From: an uncultured Lachnospiraceae bacterium
GTDB taxonomy: Bacteria > Bacillota > Clostridia > Lachnospirales > Lachnospiraceae
Length of the DNA: 64,000 nt
Direction: 5' to 3'
Assembly (NCBI GenBank): GCA_947626775.1
Contig: CANQTL010000007.1
Span: 34,727 to 98,726 of the forward strand
Positions 8,484 through 16,609 of the stretch are shown here, piece by piece. The notes under the pieces are model-generated. The model ran no database searches, was not told the origin of the DNA, and worked only from the letters and a program-made list of their open reading frames with translations. Each line of letters starts with the position of its first letter. Position 1 is the stretch's first letter. The position numbers were made by a program, and so were the translations under genes.

Positions 8484-9131
8484 ATGAGATACTATGTACA
8501 CGAAAGCAGTTATATTGATGATGATGTGCAAATTGGGGAAGAAACGAAAATATGGCATTTCTGTCATATCCAGAGTGGCGCGAGGATAGGGAAAAACTGT
8601 ACGATAGGTCAAGGTGTAAATGTATCTAATAATGTGAAAATAGGAAATGGATGCAAAATACAAAACAATGTCTCAATATATGAAGGGGTAGAATTGGAAG
8701 ATAATGTGTTTTGCGGTCCGTCCATGGTATTTACAAATGATTTGATGCCGCGTGCAGAGTACCCAAAAGAGAAAAGTAAATATAAAAAGACACTGGTACG
8801 TCGTGGAGCGACAATTGGAGCTAATGCGACAATAGTATGTAATCATGAAATTGGAAGCTATTGTACTATAGCGGCGGGCGCTGTTGTGACAACTGACATA
8901 CTTCCTTATGCACTGATGGCAGGAGTGCCGGCAAGACGGATCGGGTGGGTCTGTGAATGCGGACAAGTTCTGGATGACAAATTATGCTGCCAAAGCTGTG
9001 GAAAAGAATATGAAAAAACAGAAAAACAGGGTATTAGGTTAAGAAAAGACCTTAGATGTACAGGGGGGGGGTTGTATGCCCGAGTGATTGAATTTGCAGC
9101 CTTGCTGTTCCATGAAAGTGAGGCGGCGTGA
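8484..9131 (+). CDS. WlbB/WbpD-like UDP-amino-sugar N-acetyltransferase with a 9-G tract near its end
   Basis: 215 residues with a GAGGAG ribosome site. Hexapeptide repeats ([35 protein letters not shown]) are characteristic of WlbB/WbpD, which acetylates the 3-amino group of UDP-2-acetamido-3-amino-2,3-dideoxyglucuronate. The usual [10 protein letters not shown] end of the helix is present, then a Cys-rich tail (CECG...CCQSCG) that could bind zinc. After about residue 192 a run of nine Gs leads into a ~20-residue hydrophobic tail reaching to four bases before the next start. With 8 or 10 Gs the protein would end 4-8 residues after the tract, so only the tail and coupling to the next gene would change. 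Confidence 0.8.
   Translation: MRYYVHESSYIDDDVQIGEETKIWHFCHIQSGARIGKNCTIGQGVNVSNNVKIGNGCKIQNNVSIYEGVELEDNVFCGPSMVFTNDLMPRAEYPKEKSKYKKTLVRRGATIGANATIVCNHEIGSYCTIAAGAVVTTDILPYALMAGVPARRIGWVCECGQVLDDKLCCQSCGKEYEKTEKQGIRLRKDLRCTGGGLYARVIEFAALLFHESEAA
9063..9071 (+). repeat. Poly-G tract (G9) near the 3' end of the wlbB-like gene
   Basis: Nine Gs between TGTACA and TTGTATG encode Gly-Gly-Gly. With 8 Gs the frame ends at TGA after four more codons; with 10 Gs it ends at TGA about eight codons on. In the present frame translation runs to 9131, next to the downstream start at 9135. Confidence 0.9.
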
Positions 9132-9134
9132 TAA

Positions 9135-9860
9135 ATGGACGTAAATATGAGGGTATGTGTTCTTACATATCAGATGATACATCGAAAAACATTTGACACG
9201 CTATTCAGACTAAAAGCCTGCGGTTATACTAATGTCTGCGTATATGCAAAGCCAATGCATTATAGCAAAAAGTATATTCCGCTAGTTGAGCATCGCCCTT
9301 CGATAGAAACATATGACTGGATTAATGAAATCGGTTATGAAAAGTTGGTCAGAAATTTGGACTATGAGATTTTCAACATAAGTGATTATAAGGAAATAAC
9401 CGAAGATTTAGGCACTGTATTTCTTGTATGCGGAGCAGGAATCGTATCGGATGAAATGATACATAAATATTATATAATCAATGCCCATCCGGGATACATT
9501 CCTATGGTTAGAGGACTTGATGCATTGAAATGGGCTGTGCTGGGAAGATTGCCAATAGGTGTTACAACACACATATTAGGAGATTATGTAGATGCCGGAC
9601 AGGTAATAGAACGACGTCGCGTCCCGATTTATGCGTATGACACATTTCATTCGGTTGCATATCGCCAATATGAGTTAGAAGTGCAGATGTTAGTGGATGC
9701 TATTGATAAAGTTGATCATGTTGCATTTTTTACGGATGGAGAAAACTATTCTGTACATAGGAGGATGCCACATGATCTCGAATCAAAATTATATGAAGCG
9801 TTTATACAGTATAAAGAACAGATTTTAAAGGAAAAGCAAGAATGGAATTTAGAGATTTGA
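9135..9860 (+). CDS. Sugar N-formyltransferase
   Basis: 241 residues of the formyltransferase fold shared with methionyl-tRNA formyltransferase. The catalytic triad is visible: N116 and H118 in INAHPGYIP, and D153 in YVDAG. The context MVRGLDALKWA matches sugar formyltransferases such as WbtJ/VioF types. It would transfer a formyl group from N10-formyltetrahydrofolate to the amine of a nucleotide-activated amino sugar; which sugar is not shown by sequence. The two aminotransferases nearby (9842 and 11486) could supply substrates. The gene starts four bases after the wlbB-like stop and overlaps the next gene by 19 bases, so translation is probably coupled. Confidence 0.8.
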   Translation: MDVNMRVCVLTYQMIHRKTFDTLFRLKACGYTNVCVYAKPMHYSKKYIPLVEHRPSIETYDWINEIGYEKLVRNLDYEIFNISDYKEITEDLGTVFLVCGAGIVSDEMIHKYYIINAHPGYIPMVRGLDALKWAVLGRLPIGVTTHILGDYVDAGQVIERRRVPIYAYDTFHSVAYRQYELEVQMLVDAIDKVDHVAFFTDGENYSVHRRMPHDLESKLYEAFIQYKEQILKEKQEWNLEI

Positions 9861-10975
9861 AGAGCCAGTATTTGAATAATAAAACAGCAATTGATAATGC
9901 TATACAAAATGTCTTACTGGATGGAAACTTTATAGGGGGCGCGGCTGTAAGTCAGCTTGAAGAGGTACTGGCGAAATATGTTGGAGTAAAATATTGCATA
10001 ACTTGTGGGAACGGCACAGATGCCCTACAGTTGGCTCTTATGGCATGGGAGATTGGAAAAGGCGATGCGGTATTTGTCCCTGATTTCACTTTTTTTTCAA
10101 GCGGCGAAGTGGTTTGTGCAGTCGGGGCAGAACCTGTTTTTGTTGATATAGAAGCAGATACATATAATATAAGCGCCGAAAGCCTTGAGAAGGCAGTACA
10201 GTATGTGTTGAAAAAAACTGATTTGCAGCCAAAAGCAGTTGTCGCGGTAGACTTGTTTGGGCAACCCGCGGATTTTGAGAGAGTACGGACGGTGGCAAAT
10301 AAATACGGATTGCTGATTTTAGAAGACGGAGCTCAAGGATTTGGAGGAAAAATAGGTAGGAAAAGAGCAGGCAGTTTTGGGGATATATCAACAACATCAT
10401 TTTTTCCGGCGAAGCCACTTGGCTGCTATGGCGATGGAGGCGCCGTGTTTACTGATAATAATGATTGGGCGGAGCTTATAAGATCCTATAAAGTACATGG
10501 TAAGGGAAAAGATAAATATGATAATGTGCGAATAGGAATGAATTCACGTTTAGATGCCATGCAGGCGGCGGTTCTTCTTGAAAAAATGGAGCTTTTTGAT
10601 GAGGAGATTGATCGTTGCAATAAAATAGCGGAAGAGTATACAGAGAGATTGAAAGATGTTGTTAAAGTACCAGTAATAAGAGAAGGTATGACTTCGAGCT
10701 GGGCACAATATACAGTCTGTTTTAAGAGTAACGAGGAACGTGTACGGGCAATAGAAGCGCTGAATATGATAAATGTTCCCACAGCAGTGTATTACAGAAA
10801 ACCAATGCACATGCAGGCGGCGTTTGAGAAGAATCGTATGGATGAACTTGATTATACGGTGACTGAAGGCATATGCGAACGTTGTCTGTCATTGCCAATG
10901 CACGGTTATTTGACGTCAAGCGAAGTTTGCTGTATAGCGGATAGATTGGTACAGGCGGTTATGGTGAATGATTAG
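9842..10975 (+). CDS. DegT/DnrJ/EryC1-type aminotransferase, WlbC/WbpE-like
   Basis: 377 residues of the PLP-dependent sugar aminotransferase family. The opening FRDLKSQYLNNK and the segment PAKPLGCYGDGG, with the PLP lysine at K191 and the pyridine-contacting aspartate at D162 (EDGAQ), closely follow WbpE/WlbC. That enzyme aminates C3 of UDP-2-acetamido-3-oxo-glucuronate with glutamate as donor. Together with the WlbA- and WlbB-like genes this gives three consecutive steps toward UDP-GlcNAc3NAcA. The start lies inside the formyltransferase gene, preceded by AAGGAAAAGCAAG. Confidence 0.85.
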   Translation: MEFRDLKSQYLNNKTAIDNAIQNVLLDGNFIGGAAVSQLEEVLAKYVGVKYCITCGNGTDALQLALMAWEIGKGDAVFVPDFTFFSSGEVVCAVGAEPVFVDIEADTYNISAESLEKAVQYVLKKTDLQPKAVVAVDLFGQPADFERVRTVANKYGLLILEDGAQGFGGKIGRKRAGSFGDISTTSFFPAKPLGCYGDGGAVFTDNNDWAELIRSYKVHGKGKDKYDNVRIGMNSRLDAMQAAVLLEKMELFDEEIDRCNKIAEEYTERLKDVVKVPVIREGMTSSWAQYTVCFKSNEERVRAIEALNMINVPTAVYYRKPMHMQAAFEKNRMDELDYTVTEGICERCLSLPMHGYLTSSEVCCIADRLVQAVMVND

Positions 10976-11038
10976 GGTGTTGGTGGTAGAAACAAAACAG
11001 GCAAATAATGAAACAGTATAGAAAGCGAAAAGGAAATC

Positions 11039-11476
11039 ATGATAGAAGAAGTTAGGAAAAAAGATGTTCTTATAGCGAAAATTATTAGAAATAACCATCG
11101 AAGTGAAGGGGTCGACTTTATTACTCCGGATGAATATTCGCAGCAGGTGGCGTACATGCATCACCCCAAAGGGAAAATTATAGATGCGCATATACATAAC
11201 GCGGTGCACAGAAATGTGATCATGACACAAGAAGTGCTTTTTATCAAGAGGGGAAAATTAAGGGTAGATTTTTATGATGATTATCAGGATTATCTTGAAA
11301 GTAGAATATTAAGTGAAGGGGATACAATTTTATTGATATCAGGGGGGCATGGTTTTTGTGTGTTGGAAGAAGTGGAAATGATAGAAGTTAAACAGGGACC
11401 TTATTCAGGTGTTGCTGATAAAAAAAGGTTTGTGGGAATAAATGATAGTGAAGTAATATATAAAACTATAGATTAG
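11039..11476 (+). CDS. Cupin-fold protein of sugar clusters
   Basis: 145 residues, ribosome site AAAAGGA. A single cupin barrel with metal-type ligands: a histidine cluster (HHPKGKIIDAHIHNAVHR), then TQEVLFIKRGKLRVDFYDD, and GDTILLISGGHGF in the second motif. Proteins of this form are common beside aminotransferase and formyltransferase genes but have no assigned reaction. A sugar isomerase or epimerase role, like FdtA/QdtA cupins, is possible but unproven. A six-G run occurs at 11342-11347, shorter than the 9-G tracts elsewhere in the locus. Confidence 0.6.
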   Translation: MIEEVRKKDVLIAKIIRNNHRSEGVDFITPDEYSQQVAYMHHPKGKIIDAHIHNAVHRNVIMTQEVLFIKRGKLRVDFYDDYQDYLESRILSEGDTILLISGGHGFCVLEEVEMIEVKQGPYSGVADKKRFVGINDSEVIYKTID

Positions 11477-11485
11477 AGGTAATAT

Positions 11486-12613
11486 ATGGAATTCATACCA
11501 GTAAATGAACCATTACTTAATGGAAACGAAAAAAAATATTTGTGTGAATGCATTGATACCGGTTGGATCTCTTCTGAGGGACCTTTTGTCAAAGAATTTG
11601 AGCAGAAGATGAGCGAAAGCGTGGGTAGGAAATATGGCATTGCCGTATCTAATGGAACGGCAGCACTGGAGGTTGCAGTACAAGCGCTTGAGATTGGAGC
11701 AGGCGATGAAGTTATCATGCCGGCATTTACAATTATTTCCTGTGCCATGGCGGTGACCAAGCGAGGAGGAATTCCAGTTCTGGTAGATAGTGACCCGGTT
11801 ACGTGGAATATGGACGTAAAGGAGATAGAAGGGAAAATAACGGATAAAACGAAAGCTATTATGGTGGTACATATATATGGATTGCCAGTTGATATGGATC
11901 CTGTGGTGGCATTGGCACGGAAATATAATCTAAAGATTATTGAAGATGCTGCTGAAATGCATGGACAGACATATAAAGGAAAGCCATGCGGTAATTTTGG
12001 GGATGTCAGCACTTTCAGTTTTTATCCCAATAAGCATGTGACTACCGGAGAAGGGGGCATGGTAGTAACGAATGATGAAGATCTTGCGGAAAGATGCCGC
12101 ATGATTAGGAATCTGTGCTTTCAGAGAGATGTTCGTTATGTGCATGAAGAAATCAGCGATAATTATCGATTTACAAATCTGCAGGCAGCAGTAGGGCTTG
12201 CACAGCTGGAGCGGCTGGATGAGTTTGTGGAGCGGAAAAGAGAAATGGGGCGTTTTTATACAGAGCAGTTACAGGAAGTAAAAGGCATTCGGCTTCCATT
12301 GAGTTCAACGGAGTATGCAAACAATATTTATTGGGTATATGGAATTGTTCTGGAGGATGCTATTCGGGTAGATAATAGAATGTGCCAGAAGATGTTTACG
12401 GAGGAAGGAATCGGAACTAGGACATTTTTCTGGTGTATACATGAGCAACCTGTTTATCAAAAAGTTGGGTTATTTGAGGAAGAATGCCATCCCAAAGCAG
12501 AGTATTTGGCTAGGAGGGGGTTCTATATTCCCAGTGGCTTGGCATTGACAAAGAAACAGATGGTGACAGTTGTAGAAAAAGTAAGAAAGGTCATAAAGCA
12601 AATTGCAAATTGA
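11486..12613 (+). CDS. DegT/DnrJ/EryC1-type aminotransferase, perosamine-synthase-like
   Basis: 375 residues, ribosome site AGAGGTAA. The opening FIPVNEPLLNGNEKKYL, the EDAAEMHG motif with D154, and FYPNKHVTTGEGG with PLP lysine K183 match the GDP-perosamine synthase / 4-amino-4,6-dideoxy-sugar branch of the family. It would aminate C4 of a nucleotide 4-keto-6-deoxysugar. No 4,6-dehydratase is visible in the window, so the keto-sugar must come from elsewhere. It is a distinct enzyme from the WbpE-like paralogue at 9842. The product may be the substrate of the N-formyltransferase at 9135 or the acyltransferase at 7473. Confidence 0.8.
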   Translation: MEFIPVNEPLLNGNEKKYLCECIDTGWISSEGPFVKEFEQKMSESVGRKYGIAVSNGTAALEVAVQALEIGAGDEVIMPAFTIISCAMAVTKRGGIPVLVDSDPVTWNMDVKEIEGKITDKTKAIMVVHIYGLPVDMDPVVALARKYNLKIIEDAAEMHGQTYKGKPCGNFGDVSTFSFYPNKHVTTGEGGMVVTNDEDLAERCRMIRNLCFQRDVRYVHEEISDNYRFTNLQAAVGLAQLERLDEFVERKREMGRFYTEQLQEVKGIRLPLSSTEYANNIYWVYGIVLEDAIRVDNRMCQKMFTEEGIGTRTFFWCIHEQPVYQKVGLFEEECHPKAEYLARRGFYIPSGLALTKKQMVTVVEKVRKVIKQIAN

Positions 12614-12694
12614 TATAGGATGTTTCGTTACTATTAAAATATATATGGATTATAAAAGCATTTATATCATAGATTGTTTGAAGGGAAGCTGATT

Positions 12695-13462
12695 ATGGAA
12701 ACATTTCAGGATTATGCATATTATTATAATGCATTTTATAACGATAAGGACTATGTTGCGGAAGCGCGGACGGTAGATGATATTTTAAAGAAGTATGGAA
12801 CTGGTATTAAGCGTATTATCAGTTTGGGGTGTGGTACAGGGAAACATGATATTGCGCTATCCAATATGGGTTATCGATGCTGTGGTATAGATATAAGTCC
12901 GAATATGATCAATATTGCAAGGGAAAATTCTATACAAGAGAAATGTAATATTAAATTCGAGGTGGCTGATATCAGAAATTATAGGACTGATAAAAAGTAT
13001 GATGCTGTAATTTCTTTGTTTCATGTAATGAGCTATCAGACCAAAAATGAAGATATTTTCCAAGCATTTTGTAGTGCCCGGGATATGCTGAACATTTCAG
13101 ATAGGGGAGGATTTTTGTTGTTTGATGTATGGTATGGACCGGGTGTGTTGACAGATAAACCCTGTGTTCGAGTAAAAGAAGTAGAGGATGATAAAAACAG
13201 ACTGATCAGAATTGCACGGCCGATTATGTTTGAAAAAGAGAATCGTGTAGATGTTAATTATGAGGTGTTTGTGATTGACAAAGAGACAGATAAAGTACAG
13301 ATAATCAATGAAGTGCATAGCATGCGCTACTATTTCAGACCGGAGCTGGAGTTATTGTTAGAAAAAGCAGGATTTATGCTGATTGATAATCTGGATTGCA
13401 AAACTCTGGAGAAAACGAACTTTAATTCATGGACAAGTTATTTTATAGCAAAGGCAGTTTAA
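12695..13462 (+). CDS. Class I SAM-dependent methyltransferase
   Basis: 255 residues from the ATG at 12695 (GAAGGGAAG upstream; a TTG at 12674 is less likely). The SAM-binding motif I is IISLGCGTGKHD, with CCGIDISPNMI for the ribose-binding acidic strand and YDAVISLFHVMSYQ as motif IV. This resembles small-molecule methyltransferases that modify sugars in polysaccharide clusters. The substrate is unknown. It sits between the second aminotransferase and a GT4 gene, with only ten bases to the latter. Confidence 0.8.
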   Translation: METFQDYAYYYNAFYNDKDYVAEARTVDDILKKYGTGIKRIISLGCGTGKHDIALSNMGYRCCGIDISPNMINIARENSIQEKCNIKFEVADIRNYRTDKKYDAVISLFHVMSYQTKNEDIFQAFCSARDMLNISDRGGFLLFDVWYGPGVLTDKPCVRVKEVEDDKNRLIRIARPIMFEKENRVDVNYEVFVIDKETDKVQIINEVHSMRYYFRPELELLLEKAGFMLIDNLDCKTLEKTNFNSWTSYFIAKAV

Positions 13463-13472
13463 GGGAAAGATT

Positions 13473-14621
13473 ATGAAAAAAATAGCAGTCGTTTTAGCAA
13501 CAATTCCACAGGCTGGAGGCAGTCATCAGTATGCAATGCTGATGATGGAATGTTTAAAAGAAAAGCAGGGCATTGAATATGAACTTTTAGCAATTTGCGG
13601 CAATCGGTTCTGGTGTGCATGGTGTAGGAAAAACAAAGTGTGCTACATAGAAGAAAACATTCCGGATTTTTCGGTTATAGAAAAGAAATTTAATTATAGT
13701 TTTCCCTTTTTGGCTAAGGTGTATAATACATATTTTACGTCGATAGGAAAATTGCTTAGGAAAAGAAGAGTTGATATATTGCTTGTGACAATACAGATGT
13801 ATTATATCCCTAATTATAATGTTAAGAAAATTGTTCCGGTACATGATTTAATGCACAGATATGAATGTGAGTTTCCTGAGGTTGCCGCTAATTATAAGAA
13901 TAGAGAAATAATAATGAAAAGCTTTGCGATATATGCAGATTGTATTATAGTTGATTCCAAATTGGGGAAAAAACAATTTGTAGAGTCTTATCTTAATGGA
14001 CAGATGAAAAGGAAGCACATAGTTGTCCTTCCGTTCATTGCTTCAGAGCATATATGTAACAGCGAAGAAGAGTATATAAAGGTCCCGAAAAAATATGTTT
14101 TTTATCCGGCACAGTTTTGGCAGCACAAAAATCATATAAATTTAATTAAAGCAATTGAAATTCTAAAAGATTCAATGCCGGATATACATTTAGTATTGGT
14201 TGGATCAGAAAAAAATAATCTTAAGAATATCAAGAGATATATAAATGATAATAAGCTTGAAAATAATGTGACTATTTTAGGATTTGTATCTAATGAAAAT
14301 GTTATTTATTTGTATAAACATGCGACCGCGATGATTATGCCGTCTTATTTTGGACCGACAAATATCCCGCCATTAGAAGCGATGGCTTTAGGATGTCCGG
14401 TAGCGGTGGCTAATAAATATGCTATGCCTGAACAGGTGGGAAAAGCTGGACTTTTGTTCAATCCGGATTCTCCGGAAGAAATAGCAGAATGTATAAAAAA
14501 ATTTTGGTTGGATGATGCATTAAGGGAGAAAATGAAAACTTTAGGATATGAAAGAATTGTTAAATGGGGGAGAAAAGAGTTTAGCGAAAGACTGCAGAAA
14601 ATAGTTAATGAATTCTTGTAA
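13473..14621 (+). CDS. Family 4 glycosyltransferase
   Basis: 382 residues. The N-terminal domain begins IAVVLATIPQAGGSHQYAM and includes PVHDLMHR; the C-terminal domain has YVFYPAQFWQHKNHINLIKA and the donor site GPTNIPPLEAMALGCPVAV, the GT4 signature region. It is a GT-B-fold retaining glycosyltransferase that would extend the repeat unit in the cytosol. Donor and acceptor cannot be read from sequence. The ribosome site is AAGGGAAAG. Confidence 0.85.
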   Translation: MKKIAVVLATIPQAGGSHQYAMLMMECLKEKQGIEYELLAICGNRFWCAWCRKNKVCYIEENIPDFSVIEKKFNYSFPFLAKVYNTYFTSIGKLLRKRRVDILLVTIQMYYIPNYNVKKIVPVHDLMHRYECEFPEVAANYKNREIIMKSFAIYADCIIVDSKLGKKQFVESYLNGQMKRKHIVVLPFIASEHICNSEEEYIKVPKKYVFYPAQFWQHKNHINLIKAIEILKDSMPDIHLVLVGSEKNNLKNIKRYINDNKLENNVTILGFVSNENVIYLYKHATAMIMPSYFGPTNIPPLEAMALGCPVAVANKYAMPEQVGKAGLLFNPDSPEEIAECIKKFWLDDALREKMKTLGYERIVKWGRKEFSERLQKIVNEFL

Positions 14622-14668
14622 AAATTCGAATTAATAAATTATGGAAAGCAAGAATATGGGAGTAAGTA

Positions 14669-14995
14669 ATGGGTGCAATAAGACAGTATATTTATAGGTA
14701 TATGGTTTCATTTTTTATGCTTAGGGAATTGAAAGAATGCGGAGAGTTTAAGGATGTATGCAGGGTTGTCAGTGTGGGCGGGAAAATTTATGCTGTAATG
14801 TTGAAATATTTATACCGGAATGATGACATACAGTGTCGTTACTGTACTTTTGAAGATTTTGACAAACTTTATAGATTTAAAAAGGATACAAAATGGATTA
14901 TTTTTGACGAATCTATATTACAGAAGAAGAAAAAGATAGAAACTTTAAGAGAGATGAAAAATGTTATTGTTTCACCTTTGGCTTATAGGGGATGA
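14669..14995 (+). CDS. Small protein of unknown function
   Basis: 108 residues, start with GGGAG upstream. I do not recognise a family. The order CRVVSVGGKIYAVMLKYLY, then TFEDFDKLYRF, then WIIFDESIL resembles the strand/helix order of the GAGxxG modules found on other proteins of this locus, but the glycine motif is degenerate, so this is only a suggestion. The stop lies four bases before the start of the next glycosyltransferase, so the two are probably translated together and may interact. Confidence 0.5.
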   Translation: MGAIRQYIYRYMVSFFMLRELKECGEFKDVCRVVSVGGKIYAVMLKYLYRNDDIQCRYCTFEDFDKLYRFKKDTKWIIFDESILQKKKKIETLREMKNVIVSPLAYRG

Positions 14996-14999
14996 CTGT

Positions 15000-16271
15000 A
15001 TGAAAATTTTAATTGTTGATGTGAATTGGGATTACAAAAACATTATGTATAGGCAATTTTATAACTATTTGTCATATGGCAATGAGATTAGTTTTTTCGG
15101 TCCCGGATATGTATCAAGGGATAGCTTGGAAAAAGGGATACTGAATTTCATGGATAAAAAAGAATATGATGCTGTCATTTTGGGGGTCTATTTTGTGTAC
15201 TCTACTAATATAAGCGGAATGCATTATAGCGCGTATTCAGTGCATAGAAAAGTAATCCCCTACTATAACGTCAATGATGCGTATCAATGCTGTCATAAGA
15301 TATATAAACAGTTATTGGATTTGAAAAATATTATTAAAATATTTTTTTATTATGAAGATCCGTTGGCTATGGGAAAAGGTGACCAAAAAATATGTGCGGA
15401 GTTGATGGAGAAAGACTTTTTTTTAATGTCGTGGCCGTCAGAAATGTTAGTTACGATGCGGCAAAGAATAAATGGGCATAACGCTGGGTATAACGCTATG
15501 ATTTTGAATACAAATAGCCTGCTGGAATTTATGGAGAAAAATAAAAAACAAAGCATTCCATTATTGTTAACAGCTATTTCTTTTCATGAAATATTTTTTG
15601 GTGAGTATTCTATAAGGACATATGATTGGTGTGTGCCTGGCAACCGAGTAAGAGAGTTTTATCCCGGCAGGGATACACTTGCCAATATATTGAAAAATAA
15701 AGGTTATAAATGTTGGGATTATGATCCATATCAAAAACTTTCAGTCGTATCGATTGAAAAAAAACAATTGGATAGGTATGTATTTCGCAATCGCGAAGAA
15801 AAGATTTTTAGTTATTTTTATGGTAAGAACAATTATGTTTCATCATATCCGAACATGGAATCTATAGCAGCCTGTAGAGAAATATATTTAGAGAGTATGA
15901 GAAAGACAAAAAGGGTTTTGGTAGATGGCGGGATAACGAAACTATTAGTTAGAAAATATTTTGAAGCCTGTGCCTGTGGTGCGTTGATGGTTGGTATGGA
16001 AACCTCTGGATTGGAGGCTATGGGATTTGTTGATAAATATAATTGCAGAGTTATTAACGACGGCGATATTGAGGAGCAAATTGAAGAGATTATGAAAGAT
16101 GATCATAATAATGAAGAGATTGCTAAGAAAGGACAGCAATTGATTTTAAAAAAACATATGTTTACTAATAGGGTGTTGTCATTGACCAAAACGATTGAAA
16201 CTATTAAAAATGGGAATTATAGCGGTGCCTATTGGAACAAAGGAGAGTATGTTATAAAAGAAGAAAAATAA
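15000..16271 (+). CDS. GT1/GT4-like glycosyltransferase
   Basis: 423 residues from the ATG at 15000 (AGGGGATG just upstream). It starts MKILIVDVNWDYKN, a first beta strand typical of GT-B enzymes, and ends with RKYFEACACGALMVG, the C-terminal donor-site region of Glyco_trans_1_2-type proteins in which 'FE..ACG' precedes the nucleotide-sugar site. The middle is divergent, so the assignment rests on fold-level features. Likely a cytosolic glycosyltransferase for the same polysaccharide. Confidence 0.6.
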   Translation: MKILIVDVNWDYKNIMYRQFYNYLSYGNEISFFGPGYVSRDSLEKGILNFMDKKEYDAVILGVYFVYSTNISGMHYSAYSVHRKVIPYYNVNDAYQCCHKIYKQLLDLKNIIKIFFYYEDPLAMGKGDQKICAELMEKDFFLMSWPSEMLVTMRQRINGHNAGYNAMILNTNSLLEFMEKNKKQSIPLLLTAISFHEIFFGEYSIRTYDWCVPGNRVREFYPGRDTLANILKNKGYKCWDYDPYQKLSVVSIEKKQLDRYVFRNREEKIFSYFYGKNNYVSSYPNMESIAACREIYLESMRKTKRVLVDGGITKLLVRKYFEACACGALMVGMETSGLEAMGFVDKYNCRVINDGDIEEQIEEIMKDDHNNEEIAKKGQQLILKKHMFTNRVLSLTKTIETIKNGNYSGAYWNKGEYVIKEEK

Positions 16272-16609
16272 GAAAAATTGAAGAGTTTAAAGAAGAGGTA
16301 AGAAATAAAAATCGGAAACGATATGAAACTGTTGCTGATTGAGAAAAGAAAAGTATGTTGGACGGGTGGCTTGTGGTTGTAGGGCGGCGTTGAAAGACGA
16401 ATCTTGATAATTGGATATTTTATATCAGAAGCAGGAAAGACCTGTTTCCTGTACGATTGTTTACATAAAATTTATCATTCATGTAAGGTATTAGTGTTAG
16501 GCATTGCAGGAATAGGAATTTTATGGCTCCTGTTATAAAGTATGAAATTGATTTTATATTGAGCGTCTTTGCATTTAAAATTTTTCTAAAAAAGAAGGAA
16601 AGTGATGAT
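16272..16609. other. Gene-free stretch between glycosyltransferase genes
   Basis: 338 bases without a convincing gene. A 7-bp hairpin (CAGGAAA/TTTCCTG) lies near 16432-16449, next to TTTATATCAGA, which resembles the motif at 4222. Reading frames continue weakly upstream of 16610, but the AAGGAAAGTG ribosome site supports 16610 as the real start. It may hold a promoter for the next genes, but none is convincing. Confidence 0.35.

Noticed and set aside
11342..11347. Six-G run in the cupin gene as a fifth contingency tract
   Set aside because: Six Gs are too short for frequent slippage and are not exceptional compared with the 5-6 G runs elsewhere.
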